64,000 nucleotides of DNA from Paraburkholderia mimosarum LMG 23256 = NBRC 106338 (GCF_000739815.1 NZ_BBJJ01000005.1:124001-188000), one strand, 5' to 3'. Shown: positions 44,662 to 54,558, numbered from the stretch's first letter. Made by a program: numbers and translations. Notes: generated by a model not told the origin, from the letters alone.

Positions 44662-46095
44662 TCACTCTTCGAGCAGCGCCTCGCCCGGCATGGCGTCGCG
44701 CTGGGCGCGCGTGGCGAGGAAATAGCCGTAGCCGAGCGCGAGGAACACGACGAACACGCCCGCGACGAGCCCATTGAAATACACCATCGTCGCAAGGCAA
44801 ACCAGCGCCGCCACGAGCGCAAACGCCGGGAAATACGGGTACAGGGGGGCGCGGAACGGCCGCTCCATGGCCGGCTGCACGCGGCGCAGCTTGAAGAGCG
44901 CCGCCATGCTGACAATGTACATCACGATCGCGCCGAATACCGACATCGTGACGATGTTGGCCGTGAGCGTCTGGCCGCCGAACTGGATCAGCTCGTCGCT
45001 GTAGATCGCGGCGATGCCCACCACGCCGCCCGCGAGAATCGCGCGATACGGCGTCTTGAAGCGCGGGTGGATCTTCGCGAGCCATGCGGGCAGATAGCCT
45101 TCGCGAGCCAGCGCGAAGATCTGCCGCGAGTAGCCGAGGATGATGCCGTGAAACGAGGCAACGAGACCGAAGAGGCCCAGCCACACCAGCATGTGCATCC
45201 AGCCGCTATGCTCGCCCACGATGAATTTCATGGCCTGCGGAAGCGGGTCGTTGATATTGGCGAGTTTGGTCCAGTCGCCCGCACCGCCAGCGAACACCAT
45301 CACGCCCACGGCCAGCGCGACGAGCGTGAGAATGCCGGCCACATAGGCGATGGGAATCGAGCGGCGCGGGTTCTTCGCTTCCTCGGCGGCCATGGCGACG
45401 CCCTCGATCGCAAGGAAGAACCAGATGGCGAACGGAATGGCGGCGAACATGCCATGAAACGAGCCGAGCGAAAAGTGATCGTTGCCCGACCAGCCGCCCT
45501 TCAGGAAATGGCTCCATGCGAAGCCCGGCGACACCACGCCCATGAACACGAGCAGTTCGAAAATGGCCAGCAGCGTGACGATCAGCTCGAAGGTCGCGGC
45601 GATCTGCACGCCGACGATATTGAGCGCCATGAACACGAGATACGCGCCCATGGCCGCATGTTTGGGCTCGAGGCCGGGAAACTGGACGTGCAGGTAGGCG
45701 CCGATCGCGAGCGCGATGGCGGGCGGCGCGAACACGAACTCGACCAGCGTGGCTGCGCCAGCGAGATAGCCGCCCGTGGGCCCGAACGCGCGGCGCGCGT
45801 AGGCAAACGGACCGCCCGCGTGAGGAATGGAAGTGGTGAGTTCGGTGAAGCTGAAGATGAAGGTCGTGTACATCGCCGCGACGAAAAGCGCGGTGACGAC
45901 GAAGCCGAGTGTGCCGGCGCTGGCCCACCCATAGCTCCAGCCAAAATATTCGCCGGAAATCACGAGGCCGACTGCGATGCCCCATAACTGCCATGTGCCG
46001 AGCGTTTGATTGAGCGCCGGCGCGGCCGACTGGCCTGCTGCCCTGGCGATTGAATTCTTGGCCGCCGCGGCATGTGCGTTCGACTCGCGTTGCAT
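44662..46095 (-). CDS. eat: Ethanolamine permease
   Basis: A 477-residue APC-superfamily transporter with about 12 helices. LWGIAVGLVISGEYFGWSYG in helix 1 and SIPHAGGPFAYARRAFGPTGG in helix 3 are typical of Eat permeases. Its place right before eutB and eutC is the main reason for the ethanolamine assignment. The ATG at 46095 follows AGGGGGAACG. It is the first gene of the eut operon and is divergent from glgX; the spacer holds their promoters. Confidence 0.92.
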   Translation of the reverse strand: MQRESNAHAAAAKNSIARAAGQSAAPALNQTLGTWQLWGIAVGLVISGEYFGWSYGWASAGTLGFVVTALFVAAMYTTFIFSFTELTTSIPHAGGPFAYARRAFGPTGGYLAGAATLVEFVFAPPAIALAIGAYLHVQFPGLEPKHAAMGAYLVFMALNIVGVQIAATFELIVTLLAIFELLVFMGVVSPGFAWSHFLKGGWSGNDHFSLGSFHGMFAAIPFAIWFFLAIEGVAMAAEEAKNPRRSIPIAYVAGILTLVALAVGVMVFAGGAGDWTKLANINDPLPQAMKFIVGEHSGWMHMLVWLGLFGLVASFHGIILGYSRQIFALAREGYLPAWLAKIHPRFKTPYRAILAGGVVGIAAIYSDELIQFGGQTLTANIVTMSVFGAIVMYIVSMAALFKLRRVQPAMERPFRAPLYPYFPAFALVAALVCLATMVYFNGLVAGVFVVFLALGYGYFLATRAQRDAMPGEALLEE

Positions 46096-46354
46096 CGTTC
46101 CCCCTGGATGAACCGGGCGGCCGGCCACTGGCCACCTCCGGTGAGTGGAACCATGCTATTGGGTCATTAATCGGTGCGTTATCGAAAATCGGCAAACCTT
46201 GAATGCGGTGCAGCAAGGGCTGGGGCGTATGCTACGTTGTTGCGCCCGTGACGCTCGCGGTATCGGGAACGCGCGGGAACGCTGCTTGCTTGATGTAAGC
46301 CCCCGCGCAACCGCAATGCACACGCGCGCCACCGCGCCCGAAATTTACGAGCCC

Positions 46355-48532
46355 ATGACGAAGAAAACCGCCACCCGCATCGTAGAAGGACAGCCTTTTC
46401 CGCTTGGCGCCACCTGGAACGGCCGCGGCGTCAACTTCGCGCTCTTCTCCGCGAACGCATCGAAAGTCGAACTGTGCCTCTTCGACAAAACAGGGCGGCG
46501 CGAACTCGAACGCATCGCGCTGCCCGAATACACCGACGAGGTATGGCACGTGTACCTCCCGGACCTCGAACCGGGCGCGATCTACGGGTATCGCGTGCAT
46601 GGGCCCTACGAGCCGCACGCCGGCCATCGCTTCAATCCACACAAGCTGCTGCTCGACCCTTATGCGAAGGCGCACGTGGGCACGCTGCGCTGGCACCCGG
46701 CCGTGTTCGGCTACACGATCGGCAGCCCGGATGCCGACCTCTCGTTCGACACACGCGACAGCGCGCGCTACGTGCCGCGCTGCCGCGTGGTCGATCAGGG
46801 CTTCACCTGGCATCACCCGCTGCGCGAGCGCGTGCCGCGAGAGCGCACCATTCTCTACGAAACGCATGTGCGCGGCTACACGATCCGCCACCCCGAGGTG
46901 TCGCACGAGGAGCGCGGCACGTTCGCGGGCCTTGCGCAAACGCCGGTGCTGGAATACATCCGCGGGCTCGGCGTCACGACCGTCGAACTGATGCCGGTGC
47001 ATACCTTCGTGAACGATTCGCATCTGCTCGAACGGGGCCTCACGAACTACTGGGGCTACAACACGATCGGCTTCTTCGCGCCGGACCCGCGCTATTCGGT
47101 GGGCGCGTACGGCTCGATCGACGAATTCAAGAACATGGTGGACCGCTTCCACCAGGCCGGGCTCGAAGTGATACTCGACGTCGTCTACAATCACACGGCC
47201 GAGGGCAGTGAGCTGGGCCCGACGCTCTCGTTTCGCGGCATCGACAATGCTTCGTACTACAGATTGCCAGACGAAAGGCGCTACTACATCAACGACACGG
47301 GCACCGGCAACACGCTCAATCTCTCGCACCCGCGCGTGCTGCAGATGGTCACCGACAGCCTGCGCTACTGGGTGCTCGAAATGGGCGTGGATGGCTTTCG
47401 CTTCGACCTCGCGACGATCCTCGGCCGCGAGCCCTACGGCTTCGACGAGGGCGGCGGCTTTCTCGACAGCTGCCGCCAGGACCCGATACTCGCAAGCGTG
47501 AAGCTGATTGCCGAGCCATGGGACTGCGGCCCGGGCGGCTACCAGGTGGGCCGCTTTCCGCCAGGATGGGCCGAATGGAACGACCGCTTTCGCGACACCA
47601 CGCGCGCCTGGTGGAAAGGCGACGAAGGCAAGGCAGCCGACCTCGCCACGCGCCTGTGCGCCTCGGGCGACAGTTTCAACCGGCGCGGACGCCGGCCGTG
47701 GGCGAGCGTGAACTTCGTCACCGCGCACGATGGCTTCACGCTGAACGACCTCGTTTCGTACAACGAGCGCCACAACGAAGCCAACGGCGAAGACAACCGC
47801 GACGGCCACGGCGACAACCTTTCGTGGAATTGCGGTGCGGAAGGCCCGACCGACGACCCCGAAATCCGCGCGCTGCGCGAGCGCCAGAAGCGTAACTTCC
47901 TCGCGACGCTGCTGCTCTCGCAAGGTACGCCGATGCTGCTCGCCGGCGACGAGTTCGGCCGCACGCAGTTGGGCAACAACAACGCGTACTGTCAGGACAA
48001 CGAGGTGAGCTGGGTGGACTGGGCGGGCATCGACGACGCCGGCCGCGCGCTCGCCGACTTCGTGCGCAAGCTCACGGCTCTGCGCCATGCGCTGCCGGTA
48101 TTGCGGCGCAACCGCTTTCTCATCGGCGAGCACAACGCCACGCTCGACGTGACCGACGTCGAATGGCTCTCTCCCGCGGGCGTGCCGCTCGAGACCGGGC
48201 AATGGGACGATCCCGCGATGCGTTGCTTCGGCATGCTGATCGATGGGCGCTCGCAAACGAGCGGCATCATGCGTCTCGCTTCGGACGCGACCATGCTCAT
48301 CGTGCTCAACGCGTATCACGACGTGGTGGAATTCACGCTGCCTTCCGTGCCCGGCCACGATCAGTGGAGCTGCCTCATCGATACGAACATGCCCGTGCGC
48401 GACGAGTTGCCCGAATTCGAAGCGGGTGACATGTACCAGGTGACGGGCCGTTCGCTGCTGCTGTTCGCTCTCCAGGCGCGCGGCGCGACGCAGCGCGTGT
48501 TTCAGCGGCTCGAAGAAAATCTCACGGGATGA
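46355..48532 (+). CDS. glgX: Glycogen debranching enzyme
   Basis: A 725-residue GH13 enzyme (isoamylase type) that removes limit-dextrin branches from phosphorylase-treated glycogen. The N-terminal CBM48 domain begins GQPFPLGATWNGRGVNFALF. The catalytic residues are D in GVDGFRFDLAT, E in KLIAEPWDCG and D in VTAHDGFTL. The ATG at 46355 (MTKKTATRIVEG) is chosen by similarity; another at 46316 is possible. No other glg gene is in the window. It is divergent from the eut operon with no functional link. Confidence 0.94.
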   Translation: MTKKTATRIVEGQPFPLGATWNGRGVNFALFSANASKVELCLFDKTGRRELERIALPEYTDEVWHVYLPDLEPGAIYGYRVHGPYEPHAGHRFNPHKLLLDPYAKAHVGTLRWHPAVFGYTIGSPDADLSFDTRDSARYVPRCRVVDQGFTWHHPLRERVPRERTILYETHVRGYTIRHPEVSHEERGTFAGLAQTPVLEYIRGLGVTTVELMPVHTFVNDSHLLERGLTNYWGYNTIGFFAPDPRYSVGAYGSIDEFKNMVDRFHQAGLEVILDVVYNHTAEGSELGPTLSFRGIDNASYYRLPDERRYYINDTGTGNTLNLSHPRVLQMVTDSLRYWVLEMGVDGFRFDLATILGREPYGFDEGGGFLDSCRQDPILASVKLIAEPWDCGPGGYQVGRFPPGWAEWNDRFRDTTRAWWKGDEGKAADLATRLCASGDSFNRRGRRPWASVNFVTAHDGFTLNDLVSYNERHNEANGEDNRDGHGDNLSWNCGAEGPTDDPEIRALRERQKRNFLATLLLSQGTPMLLAGDEFGRTQLGNNNAYCQDNEVSWVDWAGIDDAGRALADFVRKLTALRHALPVLRRNRFLIGEHNATLDVTDVEWLSPAGVPLETGQWDDPAMRCFGMLIDGRSQTSGIMRLASDATMLIVLNAYHDVVEFTLPSVPGHDQWSCLIDTNMPVRDELPEFEAGDMYQVTGRSLLLFALQARGATQRVFQRLEENLTG

Positions 48533-48660
48533 GCATTGCCCAACTGGACTGCGGACTGGCGGCATCGTCGCCGGTCCGTTGCGCAGCGCGTGGCGGGGTA
48601 GGCGGTTAGTTGCACAACCTGGGAGGGATCAACGATCCTTACCGCGATATCGCTGCCCCC

Positions 48661-48687
48661 TTGCCGCCCGCTTAGCGCTAGCGGCAA
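48661..48687. terminator. Hairpin between glgX and the GAF-PAS-GGDEF gene
   Basis: TTGCCGC and GCGGCAA are 7-bp arms around an inner dyad (CCGC/GCGG) between convergent genes. No T-run follows on either strand, so termination would be weak. Confidence 0.4.
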
Positions 48688-48721
48688 TCCGATTGGTCAC
48701 ATAAAAACGCCGCGTGCGACG

Positions 48722-50683
48722 TCACGCCCCCACTCGCGCGATCACCTTCGCGTTCGCCGCCATCCGCCAGGTATTGCGCCCCGCGCGTTTCGCCTCGTAC
48801 ATCGCGGCATCGGCAAGACACAGCGCGTCGTCGGCCCGCGTCCGGGGCTCGGTCTGGGTCTCTGCCTGGGCTTCCGCCTGGACTTCTGTCCTTTCCTCGG
48901 CCTCGGCCGCCAGCACCGCGCTGGCGGCGTCCACGACGCCCGCCGCCCCTCCGGCGCCGGTCAGCACCACACCGACGCTCGCGCTGGTCTCGATCACGCG
49001 CCCCCCGACGACGAACGCCTTGGACACTTCGCGGCAAATGGCCGCCGCGATGCGTTCGCCGGTGCGTGCGTCCATCACGCCTCGGCTCGCCACGACGAAC
49101 TCATCGCCACCCAGGCGGCTCACCACGTCGCCCGAGCGCACCGTCGCGACGAGCCTGCGCCCGATCTCCTTGAGCAAGCTGTCGCCCACGTCGTGGCCGT
49201 AGCGGTCGTTGACCGCCTTGAAGCCGTCCATATCCATGAAAAAGAGCGCGAACGGCTCACCGCTCGCGCGCAACTCGCGCAGCGCGTCCTGCAGCGCGCG
49301 CCGGTTCGCGAGCCCGGTGAGCGGGTCGACCAGCGCCCGCTCGCGCAGGCGCCGCTCGGTGCGGTGCTGCTCGGTGACGTCATGCGCCATGACGTAGAAA
49401 CCCGTCACCTGGCCGTCGCGCCGCACCGGAATGTAGGTGACCGACCACACCTGGTCGACGTCGGCCCGATACCGCACCTCGTCGCAAGTCACGCGTTCGC
49501 CGCTCAGTGCGCGCGCGAAGAATGGCTGCAACCGCTCGAACACGTCGGGGGGCAGCGTCTCGCTCAGGCTGCGCCCGCGCAATGCGGCGGGGTCCGTATC
49601 GAACACGCGCCTGTACGTCTCGTTGTTGAACTGGTAGCGGAGATCGCGATCGACCACGGCAACCAGCGCGGGCAGATTGTCGGTGATGATCTGCAGCGCG
49701 TCGCGGCTGCGCCGCAGTTCCGCCGTGCGTTCGCGCACGCGCACTTCGAGTTCGATGTGATAGTTGCGCAGCGCCTCCTCGCTCTTCTTGCGGCTCGTGA
49801 TGTCCTGCACCGCCGCGATGAAATGCAGCGGGGTGCCCGACACGTCGCGCACGAGCGACACCGCGAGGTTGACCCACACTGTCCGGCCGTCGGGCCGCAG
49901 GTAGCGCTTTTCCATCGCATACGTGGCCTGGCGGCCCGCGAGCAGTTCGGCCACCTGAACGAGATCGGCGGCGACATCGGCCGGGTGCGTGATCGAGGCG
50001 AAGGTGCGCCGGCGCAGCTCGATCTCCTCGTAGCCGATGATTTCCGTGAACTTCTGGTTCACGTCGAGAAAGCGGCCGTCGAGATCGACCACGGCCTTGC
50101 CGATCGGCGTTTGCTCGAACACGGTCCGAAAGCGCGCCTCGCTGATGGCAAGCGAGCGGCGATCGCGTTCGTGGGCCGTGCGTGAGCGGACCAGTTGCTG
50201 ACGCAACTCCAGCTCGCGCTCGACGAGCTGCGCGAAGTCTGCCAGCATGGCGGCCTCGCGCGCGTCGAAGCTACGCGGCATCGAGTCGATGAGACACAGC
50301 GTGCCGACCACCTGGGCATCGGGCAGGCGCAGCGGCGAGCCCGCGTAGAAGCGGATGTTCGGTGCGCACGTGACGAGCGGATTGTCGAAAAAGCGCTCGT
50401 CTTCGAGCGCGTCCTCGACCACGAGCATGCGCTTGCTCAGGACGGCGTGGGCGCAGAACGACACGCTGCGCGGCGTTTCGCAGGCGGCCAGTCCGTAATG
50501 GGACTTGAACCACTGGCGGTCTTCGTCCACGAGCGAGATCAGCACGATCGGCACGCCGAACGCAAAGGCAGCGAGCCGCGAGATGCGGTCGAAGGCGTCT
50601 TCGGGGTCGGTATCGAGTATGTCGAGTTGCCGGAGCGCCCGAAGGCGCACGTCCTCGTCCAGAGGAAGCGGAGCTGTGATCAT
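48722..50683 (-). CDS. GAF-PAS-PAS-GGDEF diguanylate cyclase
   Basis: A 653-residue cytoplasmic sensor. GAF domain about 15-160 (LDTDPEDAFDRISRLAA; FCAHAVL), PAS 1 about 180-300, PAS 2 about 325-440, GGDEF about 445-640. RLGGDEF (523-529) is intact, with RSGD inhibitory site at 516-519, so the protein should make c-di-GMP with product inhibition. The C-terminal third of the GGDEF domain holds a 40-residue insert (about 576-617) rich in Ala, Glu, Gln and Thr, ending AEAQAETQTEPRTR, before the conserved ADAAMYEAKRAG helix. The ATG at 50683 starts MITAPLPLDED. Confidence 0.9.
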   Translation of the reverse strand: MITAPLPLDEDVRLRALRQLDILDTDPEDAFDRISRLAAFAFGVPIVLISLVDEDRQWFKSHYGLAACETPRSVSFCAHAVLSKRMLVVEDALEDERFFDNPLVTCAPNIRFYAGSPLRLPDAQVVGTLCLIDSMPRSFDAREAAMLADFAQLVERELELRQQLVRSRTAHERDRRSLAISEARFRTVFEQTPIGKAVVDLDGRFLDVNQKFTEIIGYEEIELRRRTFASITHPADVAADLVQVAELLAGRQATYAMEKRYLRPDGRTVWVNLAVSLVRDVSGTPLHFIAAVQDITSRKKSEEALRNYHIELEVRVRERTAELRRSRDALQIITDNLPALVAVVDRDLRYQFNNETYRRVFDTDPAALRGRSLSETLPPDVFERLQPFFARALSGERVTCDEVRYRADVDQVWSVTYIPVRRDGQVTGFYVMAHDVTEQHRTERRLRERALVDPLTGLANRRALQDALRELRASGEPFALFFMDMDGFKAVNDRYGHDVGDSLLKEIGRRLVATVRSGDVVSRLGGDEFVVASRGVMDARTGERIAAAICREVSKAFVVGGRVIETSASVGVVLTGAGGAAGVVDAASAVLAAEAEERTEVQAEAQAETQTEPRTRADDALCLADAAMYEAKRAGRNTWRMAANAKVIARVGA

Positions 50684-51236
50684 GGTGTAGGCATCGCGAG
50701 GGCGGATACGTTGCGTGGCGCTTCCCGCACCGGCGCGCCTCACCGGGGTTTACGGCTGCGCCACGCAAAAACTGAAGTTCGCAGATGTGCCGAGCTGGCG
50801 CTGCGCGCAAGGCTTCTGAAACAGGATTTCACGCGAGCCGGAACAACAATTCAATGCACGAACGTTCGGTAAACGATGGGCTTCGCCAATCATCGCCCGT
50901 GCCGGCATTTGCGCGCGTGCTGTATGCGCGGCTCTCACGCGCTCCAGGGGGAACGGTCGCGCGCCCAATCGATTCGCGATCCGAACTACATGTTTAGCAT
51001 TCGGGTGGCATCGGCGTGGCATGCCGAATCCGACGCATCGACGAGCCCTCGCGCTTGAAACAACGCTTCGCCGATGTACGCCGGCACGCATCGGCAATTT
51101 GCGGTACGCGGCTTGCTGCATTTGGCCGGAGGCGGCCAGAACCGCTGCGGCATCGCCTTCCGGCTGACATGGGAATCGTCGGGAGTCTGGCCTGACTCAA
51201 CGCGCTGTTCCCTCCATATTCCATAAGGAGACCATC
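50684..51236. other. Intergenic region, about 550 bp
   Basis: The divergent spacer between the GGDEF gene and the PRC-barrel gene. Plus-strand and minus-strand frames here are short or are shadows of the PRC-barrel gene. No repeat, strong hairpin or clear promoter pair was found. Confidence 0.4.
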
Positions 51237-51695
51237 ATGCCCACTTTCACCCCTCCCCCCATGCCGACGCGCAATGGTGCGCGCATCATCGGCAAGGGCC
51301 GCGTGAGCGCCGCGGGGCCGGGCCCCGACGTGATGGCGGCCAGCACGCTCGATAGCGACCGCGTACTCAGCTCGGACGGCCAGGAAGTCGGCAGGATCAA
51401 GGAAATCATGCTCGACGTGCAGAGCGGCAGGGTGGCCTATGTGGTGATGTCCAGCGGCGGCTTTCTCGGCATCGGGGACAAGCTGCTCGCCATTCCCTGG
51501 GGCGCGCTCATGCTCGACACGAGCCGCAAGTGTTTCCTGCTCAATGTGTCGTCCGAGCGCGTGAAGGAAGCGCCCGGTTTCGACCGCGACAGCTGGCCCT
51601 CCATGGCCGACGCGAGTTGGGGCAGGACGCTGCACGAGTATTACGGCGCCGAGCCGTACTGGGCAGAGGTCGAACCCGTGACGCCGCGTCACTGA
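51237..51695 (+). CDS. PRC-barrel domain protein
   Basis: The 152-residue soluble protein has a PRC-barrel in residues about 35-105 (LSSDGQEVGRIKEIMLDV, then YVVMSSGGFLGIGDKLLAIP). PRC-barrels occur in RimM, photosynthetic reaction-centre H subunit and many stress-related small proteins, where they mediate protein or RNA contacts. The Pro/Thr-rich leader (MPTFTPPPMPTRNG) is disordered. The C-terminal WGRTLHEYYGAEPYWAE is not assigned. The start follows AAGGAG. The gene stands alone and ends at a strong hairpin. Confidence 0.85.
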   Translation: MPTFTPPPMPTRNGARIIGKGRVSAAGPGPDVMAASTLDSDRVLSSDGQEVGRIKEIMLDVQSGRVAYVVMSSGGFLGIGDKLLAIPWGALMLDTSRKCFLLNVSSERVKEAPGFDRDSWPSMADASWGRTLHEYYGAEPYWAEVEPVTPRH

Positions 51696-51750
51696 CGCGC
51701 GTTGCCGCGACCAGCAAGAACGACAGGCTGGCGTTCGGGGCCGGTCGCTG

Positions 51751-51770
51751 GGCCGGGCGAGCGCCCGGCC
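51751..51770 (+). terminator. Strong GC hairpin after the PRC-barrel gene
   Basis: GGCCGGGC and GCCCGGCC form a perfect 8-bp stem with a GAGC loop 56 bp after the stop codon, followed by a T/C-rich run (TGTGCTTCTC). Confidence 0.55.
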
Positions 51771-52351
51771 TGTGCTTCTCCGTGCTGTGTTCGCGCAGAG
51801 CGTAACGTACCGGCCGCGATCCGCCAGTGGCCGAACCGCGTATCCAGGCATCAACACCCATCTTATGATCTGACACCGATTTGAATCTGGATCGCGGACA
51901 GTCACGCCTTTGAGCGCCAGCGATGGCGCCGCCCGGCGAAAGGACACTCGACTCACCGCACGCGCAATGGGCAACGCCGTCGCGGCCTCGCGCTCCACGT
52001 TAGCTTTCGTGCACGCGCCACGCAGCAGCCGTTACACCAATGCGGCGAACTGAACGCGATATCGCACCCTGCTCGCGCCATTGGCCGTGGCCTGCGAGGC
52101 ATAGACTGGTTCAGCTGTCAAAAAGGGCAACTGCGGAACACGGGGGCAGTGATGCGGGTGACGAACTGGATACTGGTGCTGGAATGCGCGTATATGGAGT
52201 TTTCCAGCTGGCGCGGGAAGAACGTTTACCGTCGCACCGTTGCGTACGATAGCGTCGTTTGGTGCTAGACAACATTGGCCTGCCCGAACCGGCAGCCATC
52301 GACGCGAGGACGATCCTCCACTACAGTCGAAGACGTTGATAGCGCCCGGCC

Positions 52352-52392
52352 AGGGGCGCCCGGCGAGGGGCGCCCGGCGAGGGGCGCTCGCC
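52352..52392. repeat. 14-bp tandem repeat, about 2.9 copies
   Basis: AGGGGCGCCCGGCG is repeated at 52352-52365 and 52366-52379, with a third, partly degenerate copy at 52380-52392. It lies 48 bp upstream of the small membrane-protein gene. A related GCGCCCGGCC lies just upstream. Confidence 0.7.
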
Positions 52393-52439
52393 AGAGAAGC
52401 CCGGCTTCCGTCATCGTCACTGGATTCGAGGACTCGTAC

Positions 52440-52709
52440 ATGCTGTTTCCCGCAGTCGCCACCATCGCCTTACTGATCGTGGTCTATGTTCACGCGAATA
52501 TTCCGCGCTTCACGGCCCGAGGCCCCAAGCGGATCGTCGCCCACGCCGTGCTATTGCTCTCCGGTCTCGGCTTCGGCATCGTCAGCGCAATGCTCTCGGG
52601 AACGATTGCGCCGCCATGGGCGGTGATCGCCTGCGGCATGGGCCTCGTACACCTGCCGACGCTGTGTGTGCTCGCGCTCAAGCGCTTCGGGCATTCGGGC
52701 CGCAGTTGA
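52440..52709 (+). CDS. Small membrane protein, unknown function
   Basis: An 89-residue protein with three hydrophobic segments (MLFPAVATIALLIVVYVHAN, then AVLLLSGLGFGIVSAML and PPWAVIACGMGLVHLPTLCV). It ends with a basic tail (LKRFGHSGRS). No family is recognised. The ATG at 52440 follows CGAGGA and is preceded by the tandem repeat, so the longer frame, which would include the repeat, is unlikely. Confidence 0.55.
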   Translation: MLFPAVATIALLIVVYVHANIPRFTARGPKRIVAHAVLLLSGLGFGIVSAMLSGTIAPPWAVIACGMGLVHLPTLCVLALKRFGHSGRS

Positions 52710-53010
52710 CGCCGACCTCGGCCACCGCGTCGATGAATACTGCCGCGTTGCGCAGGAATCCGAATCATTTTTTCGCTATCACGGCGCGCTGACACTCGGC
52801 CAATGCGCCCAAGCCGCCCCGCGATTCCGGGCGTCTTGCCGTTCACGCGTCGCCCCGCATGTCAGGGTAGGCCTCGATTGCGGGACACCCCCGCCCCGCC
52901 TTCAGTTCTCTCGCGGCGCGCCGTAAACGTGTTCAGTGCTTTGCCGCGTGGCGCGTAAAGCCCTTCAACTTGTCCTGCAACGTTGCCCCTCGAGTTTCTG
53001 GAGCCTTTTC
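52710..53010. other. Intergenic region, 301 bp
   Basis: Spacer before the second chemoreceptor. A TAAAGCCC element at about 52956 resembles half of a flagellar sigma28 -35 but the matching -10 is poor. Nothing else recognised. Confidence 0.35.
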
Positions 53011-54558
53011 GTGTTTGCACGACTCTCTATCTCTGTCCGTCTGCGCATCGCGGTCGGGATTCTGGCCTTGCTGATCGTGGCAGCCGGCGTCTCCGGCCTT
53101 GCGGGCATGTCGCGCACCAATACCGCGCTCGGCTACGCGTATTCGAACCAGCTCGCCGCCGCCATCAACATCGGCAAGGCGAACCTGCATCTCACGATCG
53201 CGCGCACGACGCTCGACCGCATCCTCCTGCATCCCGACGCGCCCGATGTACAGCCGTTGCTCGAGAAAGCGCAAAACTATCTCGCCACCTCGAATACCGC
53301 ATGGGAAGTCTACCGCTCGCTGCCCCACGCCCCGGAGGAACAGGCGCTCGCCGACGGCGTGCAGGCCGCCCTCACCGGCATGCTGGAGCAAGGCATCCAG
53401 CCGCTCATGGCCGCGATCAGGCAAGGCGATCGCCAGGGCGAGGACGACATCGCGATGAAGCGCATTCCGCCGCTCTCGGTCGCGCTGACCAAGGCTTCGA
53501 CTGCGCTCGAAGCATGGCAGAAGGCGCACGGCGAGCAGGCGTTCGACCGCGCGCAGGAGCGCTATTCGTGGCTGCGTGCGGGCAGTATCGCGCTGATCGT
53601 GCTCGGCCTCGCGGTGGCGGGTGTGTGCGCCGTGGGCCTGCACCGCGCCATTGCCGCGCCGCTCGATTACGTGCAGGGCGCGCTGCAGCGCATTGCGGGC
53701 GGCGACCTCACCGCGCAGCTCCAGGCGCGTTCCAGCGACGAAATGGGCCGCCTGGTGACCAGCCTCAAGGCGATGCAGGATGCGCTCGCGCAAACGGTGC
53801 GCAAGGTCACACACAGCTCCGAATCCATCGCCACGGCGACGCGCCAGATTGCCGCCGGCAACGACGACCTTTCGCAGCGCACCGAAGAGCAGGCCGCCTC
53901 GCTCGAGCAAACGGCCGCGAGCATGGAGCAGCTCACGGCCACGGTCAAGCAGAACGCCGAGAACGCACGCACCGCGCAGACGCTCGCCAACAGCGCGCAG
54001 GAAGTCGCCGATCGCGGCGCGCAGGTCGTGAGCAATGCGGTGCAGACGATGGAACGCATCGACGGCAGCTCGCAGAAAATCGCGGATATCACCGGCATCA
54101 TCGAGGGCATTGCTTTTCAGACCAACATTCTCGCGCTCAATGCCGCCGTGGAAGCCGCGCGTGCGGGCGAACAAGGCCGCGGCTTCGCCGTGGTCGCGAG
54201 CGAAGTGCGCTCGCTCGCGCAGCGCTCCGCCGCTGCCGCGAAAGAGATCAAGACGCTGATTGCGGAATCGGTCGAGCACGTTTCGTCGGGCTCGCAGTAC
54301 GTGCGCTCGGCGGGCGAGACGATGAAAGAGATCGGCGAGTCGATCGGACGGGTGACGACCATCGTGCGCGAGATCGCAAACGCTTCGGAAGAACAGCGCG
54401 ACGGCATCGAACAGGTGAATCTCGCCGTTTCGCAGATGGATCAGGTGTCGCAGCAGAACGCCGCACTGGTGGAAGAAGCGGCCGCGGCCGCCATGGCGCT
54501 CAGCGAGCAGGCCGATTCGCTGCGCGATGCCGTGGGGGCGTTCCGGCTCGCGCACTGA
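53011..54558 (+). CDS. Methyl-accepting chemotaxis protein
   Basis: A 515-residue chemoreceptor. It starts [20 protein letters not shown] (GTG at 53011 after a GGAG ribosome binding site; a GTG at 52936 would add 25 residues). A periplasmic four-helix-bundle domain follows at residues about 35-190, then the second membrane helix ([20 protein letters not shown]), HAMP and the signalling hairpin tip ([20 protein letters not shown]). Ligand unknown. The gene stands alone and ends about 100 bp before a minus-strand gene. Confidence 0.92.
   Translation: MFARLSISVRLRIAVGILALLIVAAGVSGLAGMSRTNTALGYAYSNQLAAAINIGKANLHLTIARTTLDRILLHPDAPDVQPLLEKAQNYLATSNTAWEVYRSLPHAPEEQALADGVQAALTGMLEQGIQPLMAAIRQGDRQGEDDIAMKRIPPLSVALTKASTALEAWQKAHGEQAFDRAQERYSWLRAGSIALIVLGLAVAGVCAVGLHRAIAAPLDYVQGALQRIAGGDLTAQLQARSSDEMGRLVTSLKAMQDALAQTVRKVTHSSESIATATRQIAAGNDDLSQRTEEQAASLEQTAASMEQLTATVKQNAENARTAQTLANSAQEVADRGAQVVSNAVQTMERIDGSSQKIADITGIIEGIAFQTNILALNAAVEAARAGEQGRGFAVVASEVRSLAQRSAAAAKEIKTLIAESVEHVSSGSQYVRSAGETMKEIGESIGRVTTIVREIANASEEQRDGIEQVNLAVSQMDQVSQQNAALVEEAAAAAMALSEQADSLRDAVGAFRLAH

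Larger units (their letters stand above)
51696..52439. other. Intergenic region, about 740 bp, with short repeats
   Basis: Holds a strong hairpin (51751-51770), a doubtful 38-codon frame starting at ATG 52152 (stop at 52268) and the 14-bp tandem repeat at 52352-52392. No established gene is recognised. Confidence 0.4.

Noticed and set aside
46169..46192. AATCGG direct repeat between eat and glgX
   Set aside because: Six bases repeated at 18-bp spacing could be chance and does not match AraC spacing.
50994..51998. 334-codon minus-strand frame
   Set aside because: It is opposite the PRC-barrel gene, which has a clear domain and ribosome binding site.
52950..52990. Sigma28-type promoter before the second chemoreceptor
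   Set aside because: TAAAG is present but the downstream element does not match GCCGATAA and the spacing is off.
52936..53010. Longer GTG start for the second chemoreceptor
   Set aside because: It would add 25 residues before the normal MFARLSIS start, whereas GTG at 53011 has a GGAG site at the right distance.
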